DNA of 25,551 nucleotides from a virus: positions 1-25,551 of IMG/VR virus record IMGVR_UViG_3300017708_003205; one strand, written 5' to 3'. Shown here piece by piece: positions 5,843 through 13,290 of the stretch (positions are counted from its first letter, which is position 1; each line of letters begins with the position of its first letter). Below the pieces are notes generated by a model. It ran no database searches, was not told the DNA's origin, and saw nothing but the letters and a program-made list of their open reading frames with translations. A program made the position numbers and the translations under genes.

Positions 5843-6613
5843 TTGAAACCGATTCCTGTTCTTGGCACAGCAGTAGTCAATGGTCCTCACTGGGTTTGGA
5901 GGTTGTTCTACAGCATTGATTACCCTGTAGATAATTTTGTTGTTTTTAACAACAACGGTCGGGGGCAGATTGACGAAGAACTAGATCTGTTAAAGAAAGC
6001 CCCACATAAGTACGTAAAGAAAGTTCATGTATGTCATATGCCCGCGAATCTTGGGTGTAGCGGAGCTTGGAATCTAATTATCAAATCGTTTATGAACGCG
6101 CCTTACTGGGTGATTTCTAATCATGACGTCATGTACGAACCGGGGTTTTTACAAGAAATGAGTACGGAGGCTGCGAATCCCTTTGCTGGAGTCGTCCATG
6201 GCAAAAATGGCGGTTGGGATATCTTTCTTTTAAAAGACTGGATGGTGCAGAAGTACGGTTTGTTTGATGAAAATCTTTACCCTGGTTACTGCGAGGACAT
6301 GGATTATGGGATGAGGTTTATTCATGACGACGTAGTTCGAGTTTTGTCTCTGCAGCGCGGTTACTACCACGGCTCGAAGAAAAACGATTATTCGGACGGT
6401 AGTCAAACCTGGCGTTCAGAACCTGAAATAGCAAATAGTATTCACCTAGCGCATGAGATGAATAAGAAGTATTTGCATATGAAGTGGAGCGAATCCTGGC
6501 AAGGTCACGTCGAAGGTGAAACCTATAAGACACCTTTCGATTTGGAAGACATGCCTGTCAGTTTTACCACTTATGACTTAGATTTCGTCCGCCGCAAAAA
6601 TCTCGGTTTCTAA
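5843..6613 (+). CDS. GT2-like glycosyltransferase
   Basis: 256 residues from TTG 5843, the only standard initiator near the N-terminus. GT-A features: NLGCSGAWN (69-77), SNHDV (92-96) in the place of the DxD metal site, and GLFDENLYPGYCEDMDYGMR (139-158), which matches the FDE...YEDxD block of rhamnosyl/glucosyl transferases. The enzyme would move a sugar from a nucleotide donor to an acceptor glycan; donor and acceptor are unknown. It lacks a membrane segment, so it is probably cytoplasmic. Two bases separate it from the next gene, a methyltransferase-like protein, so the pair is probably cotranscribed. Confidence 0.85.
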   Translation: MKPIPVLGTAVVNGPHWVWRLFYSIDYPVDNFVVFNNNGRGQIDEELDLLKKAPHKYVKKVHVCHMPANLGCSGAWNLIIKSFMNAPYWVISNHDVMYEPGFLQEMSTEAANPFAGVVHGKNGGWDIFLLKDWMVQKYGLFDENLYPGYCEDMDYGMRFIHDDVVRVLSLQRGYYHGSKKNDYSDGSQTWRSEPEIANSIHLAHEMNKKYLHMKWSESWQGHVEGETYKTPFDLEDMPVSFTTYDLDFVRRKNLGF

Positions 6614-6615
6614 TA

Positions 6616-7296
6616 ATGAAAACAGTTCGTCATCCAATTGAAAGTCAGTGCTGGTCTGTTGATGACGATCCAGCGGCACAAAACTTTGCTGACTGGGATT
6701 ATGTGGTTGAAGCTGTTAAAACAGCTGCGATTTGTCGTATTCAGTGTGACAATCCTTTTGTTAATGCTTTTCCTGGCGATCATTACCGCATTCTGGCTGG
6801 CCTCGTCTACAACCTTGATCGTTCTAAGGGGCCACTTAAGTTAGTAGACATCGGTACTCACTTAGGTACTTCAGCACGAACCATGCTGGATTTCTCGCCT
6901 GATGAAGATACTGTCGAAACTTTTGACGTTAATACGTGGGATAGCTATTCCGTTAGTTATTTAAACGAAAAGGACTTTGAAAGCCGTTTAACTCAGCACG
7001 TAGAGGATCTAATGGATCCTCAAGTTTTTGCGCGATTCGCAAAGATGCTTTGTGAGGCTGACTTTATTATGTGCGATGGCCCTAAGGACGGAATATTTGA
7101 ACAAAAGTTTTATAGTTTGTTATCTAGTTTAGAATTTCCTAAGAAGCCACGGTGGTTGTTTTTGGACGACATCCGTTTTCCTAGTGAAATGGTCTCCTGG
7201 CGATTGATCGATTCCCCAAAACTAGACTTGACTTCTTTTGGTCACTTCAGTGGAACTGGACTCGTCAACATCTCTGAAGGTTTTAAGTTTGGCTAA
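6616..7296 (+). CDS. Class I SAM methyltransferase-like protein
   Basis: 226 residues, ATG 6616. LVDIGTHLGTSARTML (76-91) is a standard motif I. ETFDVNTWD gives the acidic second-strand residue, ADFIMCDGPKDG corresponds to the IDGxH strand of the Methyltransf_24 group, and WLFLDDIRFPSEMVSWR matches the late DD motif. The H of IDGxH is replaced by P, so the active site differs from the enzyme at 4002-4727. The gene follows the glycosyltransferase by two bases, and its stop overlaps the next start (TAATG). Probably a sugar O-methyltransferase; this is inferred from context. Confidence 0.7.
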   Translation: MKTVRHPIESQCWSVDDDPAAQNFADWDYVVEAVKTAAICRIQCDNPFVNAFPGDHYRILAGLVYNLDRSKGPLKLVDIGTHLGTSARTMLDFSPDEDTVETFDVNTWDSYSVSYLNEKDFESRLTQHVEDLMDPQVFARFAKMLCEADFIMCDGPKDGIFEQKFYSLLSSLEFPKKPRWLFLDDIRFPSEMVSWRLIDSPKLDLTSFGHFSGTGLVNISEGFKFG

Positions 7297-7574
7297 TGCC
7301 TTTTTACTCGGCGTTCACAGCAAGCGGTTATTTAATTAATAACCTTCAGTCTTTACTTGACCAAAAAGACATCTCGTCTTTTGGCTTAAGTAAGCTTGCT
7401 TGCTTGTCTCCGACTACAACTCGTAAAATTTGTAGCGATTCAAGTTATATACCGTCACCCGATGTTCTTGAGAAGATTTGTCTTTCTCTTGAAGTTACTC
7501 CCGGCGACGTTTTAGGAATAAAGAGTACAATGGAGTTAACTGTTGCAGTAGGTTCTGGTGTTTTCTCAGGCTGA
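7296..7574 (+). CDS. Cro/C1-type helix-turn-helix protein
   Basis: 92 residues, ATG overlapping the preceding stop. Residues 14-75 have the layout of an XRE-like five-helix DNA-binding domain: INNLQSLLDQKDIS, then FGLSKLACLSPTTTRKICS as the helix-turn-helix, then SPDVLEKICLSLEVTPGDVL. No dimerisation or cleavage domain follows, so it is Cro-like in size. It could be a regulator, but its place inside a run of structural genes, without its own promoter gap, is odd for a repressor. The last 17 bases overlap the next gene. Confidence 0.75.
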   Translation: MPFYSAFTASGYLINNLQSLLDQKDISSFGLSKLACLSPTTTRKICSDSSYIPSPDVLEKICLSLEVTPGDVLGIKSTMELTVAVGSGVFSG

Positions 7575-8061
7575 TTATGCGTTAGCTGCACGTCTGCTCG
7601 GTCTGCCGATGCCGGTAACCCCTGCTGAGCAAGCAGCGGCTGCTCCAATGACGGCACGTGTTTTACGTGACTTCATGCAAATGCGACCACCAAGTGCGGA
7701 TGGTGGTTCAGACGCGATGTATACGGGAGCTACACGCTCTTTGAATTCATATCCGGATGTCGAGTATCCGATGGTGAAGGCTAAGTTGGCCTCTCGACTT
7801 CGCACTGAGGTTGAAGAACCCAGTGCTGATCAGTATTTAGCTGAACTTTTGGAGCAACTTATCCAAAACCCTGAGCTAGTCATGGAGATGCTGGCTCTCT
7901 TGGATCAGCTTGATGCACAAGAACAGGCACACATGGACGAGCTTTCATCTCAGCGTCCTCCTGATTTTGATATGCCTAACGAGGGTACCAATTATTCGAT
8001 GCTTAATGCACCGGCTTCAAACACTATTCCTCCCTCTGTGCAGTTTCAACAACTGAGCTGA
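7558..8061 (+). CDS. Unknown acidic helical protein, likely virion-associated
   Basis: 167 residues from GTG 7558, inside the preceding HTH gene (17-base overlap). N-terminal alanine-rich helix (ADYALAARLLGLP), central polar region (RPPSADGGSDAMYTGATRS), then a strongly acidic, leucine-rich helix with coiled-coil character (AELLEQLIQNPELVMEMLAL and LDQLDAQEQ) and a disordered polar tail. No enzyme motif. Overlap with flanking genes on both sides (TGATG at 8059-8063) indicates translational coupling in one operon. Not recognised. Confidence 0.65.
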   Translation: MFSQADYALAARLLGLPMPVTPAEQAAAAPMTARVLRDFMQMRPPSADGGSDAMYTGATRSLNSYPDVEYPMVKAKLASRLRTEVEEPSADQYLAELLEQLIQNPELVMEMLALLDQLDAQEQAHMDELSSQRPPDFDMPNEGTNYSMLNAPASNTIPPSVQFQQLS

Positions 8062-8297
8062 TGAACAACCAACGTAATCGGGAACTTATGGAGAGAGACG
8101 TCCGTAGAGACGCGCCTGAGCAAAATCCTGTGGATTTTATGCACAGATATATTCTTTCTAATTTTCCTCAGACTTCTGCTCTTCCTTCTAAGGAACAGAA
8201 AGAATCTATGTTGCCCATGAATACTCAAGATAATGGTTTAAAATTAATGAAGAAGCCACTTAGTGGCACTTCTTTCGATAACCCAGCAGGAAGTTAA
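8061..8297 (+). CDS. Small unknown polar protein
   Basis: 78 residues; the ATG at 8061 overlaps the upstream TGA. It is polar, with an N-terminal arginine/asparagine-rich stretch (NNQRNRELMERDVRRDA) and a serine-rich tail. No membrane segment or motif is visible. The stop (8295-8297) lies one base before the next start, and its last codons contain the AGGAAG ribosome binding site of the next gene. Function unknown. Confidence 0.6.
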   Translation: MNNQRNRELMERDVRRDAPEQNPVDFMHRYILSNFPQTSALPSKEQKESMLPMNTQDNGLKLMKKPLSGTSFDNPAGS

Positions 8298-8298
8298 A

Positions 8299-8847
8299 AT
8301 GCCAGTAATTACAGGCACGGGTGGTGCAATCTTAAGTGGGGCAGCTAAATCTGGCTTAGCAGGAGCTACGCAACAAGGAGTTATAAACTCTGTTCTGGGT
8401 AGTGCTTTAGCGACAAGTGCGCCTGAACTTTTTAAAGCTTTTTTTGGTCCAGGGGGCGCTGCACGGACAAACCCTAGTGCGCAAACAACTGGACCTGGGG
8501 GTAAATTTACTATTACTGCTCAAGATGTATTAGCTCTTGAACAGTATGCGTCTAAAGAAAATTTTAAACGTCGACTTCTTAATCTGCCTGAAATTGACGT
8601 TCAACAAGTTCTTGACGACACTGCACGCCGTCTTGATGATCAACTAAGTCGTGCGTCTGAACGCAAAAGAGAAGAAGTTAGGTTAGAAGGTGAGTTAAGA
8701 GCTTTGCCACAAGCTTTTGCAAGTATGGGGCAAATGGGCACCGCACAAAGTAGGATAGCTGAAGCAGCTCTTTCGAAAGTTTTAGAGGGCAATCTTCCTG
8801 CTCCTTATCTTTCGAATATGGGCAACGTTCGCCAAATTACTAAGTAA
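8299..8847 (+). CDS. Glycine/alanine-rich virion or ejection protein candidate
   Basis: 182 residues. ATG 8299 is preferred over GTG 8263 because AGGAAG (8288-8293) sits five bases upstream; this is one of the few clear ribosome binding sites in the window. The N-terminal 45 residues are small and hydrophobic (GTGGAILSGAAKSGLAGA, VINSVLGSALA), a possible membrane-entering segment. Residues 75-130 form a charged helix (NLPEIDVQQVLDDTARRLDD, then SERKREEVRLEGELRAL) with coiled-coil character. It opens a three-gene block with TAATCATG junctions. A DNA-ejection or internal virion protein is inferred from composition and position; no family was recognised. Confidence 0.65.
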   Translation: MPVITGTGGAILSGAAKSGLAGATQQGVINSVLGSALATSAPELFKAFFGPGGAARTNPSAQTTGPGGKFTITAQDVLALEQYASKENFKRRLLNLPEIDVQQVLDDTARRLDDQLSRASERKREEVRLEGELRALPQAFASMGQMGTAQSRIAEAALSKVLEGNLPAPYLSNMGNVRQITK

Positions 8848-8849
8848 TC

Positions 8850-9521
8850 ATGGAACAAGGAGATCTTACAAAATTCGGTGGCAGCCTTACAGACATGTAT
8901 GGCATTGATTTTAGTGAAACCGGTGGACTTCCTAAAGTAGATTCACAAAAAAGTCCTTATAAAGAAGCGAAACCAATTTCTCGAGCGTTAAATGCTCTTG
9001 GGAACATTATTTTAGGAACTGACGGAGTTGACGAGTTTGTGCAGAACAGACCGCAAAGACTTCCAGAATTTGGAGGAGGAAAAGTATCTGATGCTCCTCT
9101 AGTTCCTACTCAAACTCAACAATCTGATCGTAGCCAACGAATTCCCTTAGAACCTTATACGCCACCACGTGATCCAACACCAGCAACAACAACTACTCCT
9201 ACAGTTGTCGGGGCGTACGACGCAAATCAACAGTTAATTAAAGATCTTCTTTCTAACCTTCCTGGTTATCAAGAGCGAGCTTTACAAGGTCGCCTTAAAG
9301 AAGCTGAAGCTGTTGGTGCTCAAGCACGAAAGCGAGACGTTATTGCAGAGTGGGGCGCTATTACTAGAGCAGAAATTGCTAAGGAACAAGCACTAGCTCA
9401 ATCACTTATGGTGACTAGTGTGTACGCCAACACTCCAAATGTGAGTGTCATGCAGGCAATGAACGCTACAGCTCCTAGCGTTATTGGAGCCTACAAAATG
9501 GGTTCTTCGGTACTTAAGTAA
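8850..9521 (+). CDS. Unknown virion-associated protein candidate
   Basis: 223 residues, ATG 8850, two bases after the preceding stop. The N-terminal third is polar with YGIDFSETGG. The middle is disordered, proline/threonine/glutamine-rich (PTQTQQSDRSQRIPLEPYTP, PTPATTTTPT). Residues 125-215 are a long alanine-rich helix (LLSNLPGYQERALQGRLKEA, RAEIAKEQALAQSLM). This layout of a disordered linker and long helices is seen in internal virion proteins. No motif identifies it. It is the middle member of the 8299-10336 block. Confidence 0.6.
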   Translation: MEQGDLTKFGGSLTDMYGIDFSETGGLPKVDSQKSPYKEAKPISRALNALGNIILGTDGVDEFVQNRPQRLPEFGGGKVSDAPLVPTQTQQSDRSQRIPLEPYTPPRDPTPATTTTPTVVGAYDANQQLIKDLLSNLPGYQERALQGRLKEAEAVGAQARKRDVIAEWGAITRAEIAKEQALAQSLMVTSVYANTPNVSVMQAMNATAPSVIGAYKMGSSVLK

Positions 9522-9523
9522 TC

Positions 9524-10336
9524 ATGGGATTTAATATCGGTGGTGCAATTACAGGCGGCCTTGGCGGTTTCGTTTCAGGCGGTCCAGTCGGTGCTGTTGC
9601 CGGAGCGTTGGGCGGTGGTCTTTCAGGAGGAGGAGGGTCCTCCAGTAGTGGAGGTAGCGCTGCTGCTGGGCCCGCCCCCATTGATTACTACGCAAAGTAT
9701 GGAGCTGCAGCTGCGGCAGCTAATGCTCCTCTGACTTTAGCTGGACAACGTTATGGACAAACTGTCTCTAGTGTTTCTGGTGCTCAAGGTCTTTTAGGGT
9801 CAAGTCTCTCAAGCGGACAAATGACTGCTTTACGAGATGCGGCAGAGCGTGGTCAGCTTGCTTCGCAGGCGCAAGTCCAAGAGGTTGCCGATCTTGTCGG
9901 TAAAGGACTTGATTTACAATCTGCACTTGGTAACGCAAGACTTAGTGTTGGGCTACTTGATCCTCAGTTCTTAAGCCAAGCTGCCACAGCGGCACGCGGG
10001 GGTGACAACACACTTGCTCAGAACTTAGCTAATACGAATCTTGGTGTTAAAGCCTTACAAGAAGGCGCAAAAACTAATATTGCTCAGCGGTATGCGCAAG
10101 ATTTGGGAGCTATGGCCCAAACCCGTGCAACTGGAGCAGCAAATCTTGCTCTCGGTTCACAGCGAATTGCCGGTGATCTGGCTAAATATGATGCGCAGAT
10201 TATCGGTAATTTGACTCTTAACAAAGCCAGAACAGAAAGTGATCTTGCACGCGTTCGTGCGAATGTGGGTGCTACCAAAGATTTACGTCAAAACGCAATG
10301 AATATTGCGCTTACTGGTCAGCGATTCTTCGGATGA
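9524..10336 (+). CDS. Glycine-zipper N-terminus plus long helix: ejection protein candidate
   Basis: 270 residues, ATG 9524. Residues 1-48 are glycine-rich (GGAITGGLGGFVSGGPVGAV, ALGGGLSGGGGSSSSGG), able to form a membrane glycine zipper. Residues 60-270 are alanine-rich and predicted helical, with regular small residues (ALRDAAERGQLASQAQVQEV, GAMAQTRATGAANLALGSQR). Phage DNA-transfer proteins such as those of P22 and T7 have comparable composition, but no homology could be tested. The stop overlaps the next start (ATGA at 10333-10336). Confidence 0.65.
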   Translation: MGFNIGGAITGGLGGFVSGGPVGAVAGALGGGLSGGGGSSSSGGSAAAGPAPIDYYAKYGAAAAAANAPLTLAGQRYGQTVSSVSGAQGLLGSSLSSGQMTALRDAAERGQLASQAQVQEVADLVGKGLDLQSALGNARLSVGLLDPQFLSQAATAARGGDNTLAQNLANTNLGVKALQEGAKTNIAQRYAQDLGAMAQTRATGAANLALGSQRIAGDLAKYDAQIIGNLTLNKARTESDLARVRANVGATKDLRQNAMNIALTGQRFFG

Positions 10337-10863
10337 TTGAAACACAAGTTCGCGATACTAATACGGTCGGAGCTTGGTTGACAGCGTTAGGTAAAACTGA
10401 AAAAGATTCTTTCTTGCACTATGTCAAGAACAGCACTAGCGAAATTGAGTCGTATTTATATGCTCGTTTTTTGCGTCCTGGTTATAGCGGCTCAATTGCC
10501 GACTTATCCGCCTGGGTGCAAGAGAAATATCCCAAACAAGATCTACGTAAAGTCTTGTTGATTGAAATCGACAGTCTGAAAATGGATATCGATAACGTAA
10601 GAGACATGACCAACACAGGGATGTTGGACTATGCCACAGCGGCAACAAAAATTTCTGTACTTCAAAAAGAGCTTAGGTCTCACATTCAAGCAGTCCGACA
10701 GCTCACTGACGGTGTCGATCGACGCGGACTTCTGCTTGCTGGAGCTGATCGATGCCTGCGAGAACTAATGAATAGTTTCGAAGATTCTCCTACGATGGCC
10801 GATTTACTCGACGATGCTTCTATCGTTGTGTGGTCAACAATCGAACGCGAAGAAAAAACGTGA
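10333..10863 (+). CDS. Helical protein, possible small terminase subunit
   Basis: 176 residues; start overlaps the upstream stop. An N-terminal helical region contains YARFLRPGYSGSIADLSAWV, followed by QEKYPKQDLRKVLLIEIDSL and a long amphipathic stretch (ATKISVLQKELRSHIQAVRQ) that fits the central oligomerisation helices of a small terminase subunit. The SGSIADLSAWVQEKYP segment could be a helix-turn-helix-like DNA-binding unit. It precedes the large terminase gene, from which it is separated only by a small gene and a minus-strand insert, which supports the guess. No catalytic site. Alternative: a general head-associated protein. Confidence 0.55.
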   Translation: MIETQVRDTNTVGAWLTALGKTEKDSFLHYVKNSTSEIESYLYARFLRPGYSGSIADLSAWVQEKYPKQDLRKVLLIEIDSLKMDIDNVRDMTNTGMLDYATAATKISVLQKELRSHIQAVRQLTDGVDRRGLLLAGADRCLRELMNSFEDSPTMADLLDDASIVVWSTIEREEKT

Positions 10864-11075
10864 CGGACGCTGAACGAATTATTCAGTACATCGAAGACAC
10901 CGAATACGACAGAGAAGTTTTACCGCATTACGGTCTACTGCCGGATTGGTTTGTTCGCTATAACGAGCTTAAAGAACTCATCGTCACGTATTTAGACGGG
11001 TTCGAGAAGTCCGAGGATATTGACGAGAGGACACTTAAATATTCCCATGAAGGAATCATTGACTCCGAGAGCTAG
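10860..11075 (+). CDS. Small acidic unknown protein
   Basis: 71 residues from GTG 10860, which overlaps the upstream TGA (GTGA). An in-frame GTG at 10830 exists but lies deep in the previous gene, so 10860 is preferred. The protein is acidic and helical (DAERIIQYIEDTEYDREVLP, then YNELKELIVTYLDGFE). Its last 84 bases overlap, antisense, the 3' end of the GH130-like gene. It could assist the preceding protein; no family was recognised. Confidence 0.6.
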   Translation: MTDAERIIQYIEDTEYDREVLPHYGLLPDWFVRYNELKELIVTYLDGFEKSEDIDERTLKYSHEGIIDSES

Positions 11076-12083
11076 TTCGATTGTGTCATCTTCTTCGACG
11101 TAACTACCTCCAAAAGGCAAGATACAAGCAGGTTGCGTAGAAACAGGCTGGCCTGTGCAATCAGTCCACCAAATTAAATCGTCGTGTAGAGAACCACTAA
11201 AAAGTGCTTCAGTACACTGCCGCGTAATCTTAGTTAGACCTTCGTCGAGTGTGTACACACCTAGGTGGTATAGAAGGTGCTGCCTTTGTGTCTTTGTGTC
11301 AAAAGCCATGTATTTCCAGTGAAAAAACACCAACCACTCATCTCCAATTTTTATAGGAGCGGTCGAGTTAAAGGTAGGACAATCACTGACGACCTTTTTG
11401 AGAGACGACGAATCAATCTCTCGATCGGGTTCTCCAGGAGTTTTAAAGACAAGAGGCAGGGTTGAATACTGCAACCTTAATTTTTCGCCATCAGTAAAGA
11501 AACACCAGTTTTTTTCAGCTTTATCTTTAACTAAATTTTGCCCAGCAGGAGGGTAAACACAGTCTGTTACCTGGCCTTTTTTATCAACTTTTCCCACGCA
11601 GACTTTGGGGCTTTTTACGAGCATGCGAGATGAAGTATCCCACTTTGAGGCGTAAGAACTTGTAATAAACTGCATGTAAAGTTCTTTGTCTGGACCTTCA
11701 AAAAGTCGAGCATCTTCGTAGCTCAACCTATGAGGTGTAGATCTGATTTTGCGAGCTTTCTCAATACGATCTTCTGCTACTAGTTCACCGATATAGATAT
11801 CAGTTGGGGTGTTGTTGTAGTAAAAATATTTTCTGTCATGTCTGAATACAAAAGGTTCAGGTTGACTCCTGAACGAAATAAGTTTATGGCCTTTGTGAGT
11901 TAGTAGACAAGGACTAAAATTTGCAATTGCTTGATCAGGTAGTCCCCAGTTGATTCTCGTAAATTTTCCTCCAATATCATCTGCTTGTTGATATACAGTG
12001 GCGTAGCCATCTTTATGTCGAATATTAATAGGTACTTGAAGATACTTAAGCGCCGTGGTGTGCCTGTTGATTTGAAGTGTCAT
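10992..12083 (-). CDS. GH130-like five-bladed propeller protein
   Basis: 363 residues. FSPCLLTHKGHKLISFRSQP (56-75), SYEDARLFEG (121-130) and DCPTFNSTAPIKIGDEWLVF are in the order seen in the GH130 / GH43-like propeller clan; the EDxRL block (E123-D124-A-R126-L) matches the hallmark EDPRL of beta-mannoside phosphorylases with Ala for Pro. The C-terminal LALGVNDSFMGIF also fits the last blade. GH130 enzymes break or make beta-mannosyl linkages using phosphate. Whether this one is catalytic is not visible. No signal peptide, so cytoplasmic. It follows the GT4 gene with a TAATG overlap, so the pair forms an operon. Confidence 0.7.
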   Translation of the reverse strand: MTLQINRHTTALKYLQVPINIRHKDGYATVYQQADDIGGKFTRINWGLPDQAIANFSPCLLTHKGHKLISFRSQPEPFVFRHDRKYFYYNNTPTDIYIGELVAEDRIEKARKIRSTPHRLSYEDARLFEGPDKELYMQFITSSYASKWDTSSRMLVKSPKVCVGKVDKKGQVTDCVYPPAGQNLVKDKAEKNWCFFTDGEKLRLQYSTLPLVFKTPGEPDREIDSSSLKKVVSDCPTFNSTAPIKIGDEWLVFFHWKYMAFDTKTQRQHLLYHLGVYTLDEGLTKITRQCTEALFSGSLHDDLIWWTDCTGQPVSTQPACILPFGGSYVEEDDTIELALGVNDSFMGIFKCPLVNILGLLEPV

Positions 12084-13246
12084 TAGGCTTGCTCCATTGC
12101 TTTAGTGAATCCTTCAGCTACTCGTTCCCAGGAGTATGAAGGATTTTGGGTAACTTCAAAGCAATCGTCAGCTACTTTTTTGCGATAATCTTTATCTTCA
12201 TAAACTTTATTAAGAAGTTCTGCAGCATGTTTATAGTCAATAATTCCTCGCTCAACACCGAGATCTTTATCAGTAATCCACGCAGCTACATCAATCAGCA
12301 AACCTTTACCCTGCCAGACATCTTTGCAGGAGGTGTGATTCGGAACGATTTGAGGTTTTCGACAAAGAGCATGTTCAAAAGGAACTAAACCCCATCCCTC
12401 ACCATTGGCCGTATTGATTCCGACGTCCACGGAGTTATAAATAAGATTGAGCTGCTCATCAGGTGGAGCGCCCATGTAGTTCATGTTTGGTGTCAAAGCC
12501 AGTTTCTGCGTGGGATCGTTTCCTCTTCGACGCATCTCAGTTTCAAAAAGCTCTTTTACCGCCCACCCGAGATCCTTTTCTCCCATGTGCAAGTACAACA
12601 TGACGTCGTCTTTACCCGTGGCAAACTCAGCAAATGCTTTGATTGTTAGGTCAATATTCTTTCTAGGTTGATTTCTATTGCCGTTAAATACTACGAATTT
12701 GTCTAGAGGAATACCAAGTTTTTTACGAGTTTCCAGCATGTCCAGCTCATGAAACTTTCCTTGATCAAGCCCATGAGGAATTACACCTAATTTTTGAGGT
12801 TGGATTCCGTGAGCCATTAGCCTTTGGGCTTGCTCGATAGTAAACGTAATAGCAAAGTCAAAGTCTTTGATGAACCTCAACATCGAGAGGGGGTACCACT
12901 CAGAATCTGTAGGGAAGTAGCCAATAAATTTAAACTTGAGTTGATGTTTGAGGAGGTGAATACGCTCCCAAACTTGATTGACGATCCAAATATCGTTAAG
13001 GCAAATAAACCAATCTGGACGTTCGTTTTCGACGATTGACTGGATTCTCCCTAGACCAAAACGATCGGCCGGATTGTGCGGAGCAGCAGGGTATATTTTG
13101 AAAGGGTACGGATGAGGATCTCCTGTGTAGTTAATGCCATATACGACTACTTCGTTGGTTTTCGATAAATGCTCGAGAATACTGTGAGTTACTCGTGCAA
13201 ATCCTGTATTTGAAACCGCATCTCCGTACCACAGAATCTTTGCCAT
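12083..13246 (-). CDS. GT4-family glycosyltransferase
   Basis: 387 residues, a full-length GT-B enzyme. The N-terminal domain opens with AKILWYGDAVSNTGFARVTH (2-21), where the glycine-rich loop meets the acceptor. The C-terminal donor domain has VIPHGLD (155-161), NGNRNQPRKNIDLTIKAFAE (188-207) with the phosphate-binding R195-K196, and the E283-x7-E291 motif (EGWGLVPFE). It uses a nucleotide sugar with retention of configuration, as for mannosyl- and glucosyltransferases of this family. First gene of a two-gene minus-strand operon with the GH130-like gene, so both may act on the same, possibly mannose-type, glycan (inference). The shared promoter box is 22 bases upstream. Confidence 0.92.
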   Translation of the reverse strand: MAKILWYGDAVSNTGFARVTHSILEHLSKTNEVVVYGINYTGDPHPYPFKIYPAAPHNPADRFGLGRIQSIVENERPDWFICLNDIWIVNQVWERIHLLKHQLKFKFIGYFPTDSEWYPLSMLRFIKDFDFAITFTIEQAQRLMAHGIQPQKLGVIPHGLDQGKFHELDMLETRKKLGIPLDKFVVFNGNRNQPRKNIDLTIKAFAEFATGKDDVMLYLHMGEKDLGWAVKELFETEMRRRGNDPTQKLALTPNMNYMGAPPDEQLNLIYNSVDVGINTANGEGWGLVPFEHALCRKPQIVPNHTSCKDVWQGKGLLIDVAAWITDKDLGVERGIIDYKHAAELLNKVYEDKDYRKKVADDCFEVTQNPSYSWERVAEGFTKAMEQA

Positions 13247-13268
13247 TGGGGTCTAGACTTTCGGTATC

Positions 13269-13281
13269 AGTATACAAACAG
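13269..13281 (-). promoter_or_regulatory. Shared minus-strand promoter box
   Basis: The minus strand reads CTGTTTGTATACT then GA, with TATACT as -10 box and 22 bases to the ATG at 13246. The box fills much of the 44-base gap shared with the divergent terminase gene. On the plus strand the gap carries TAGATAAT right before the terminase ATG. Confidence 0.6.
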
Positions 13282-13290
13282 TACTAGATA

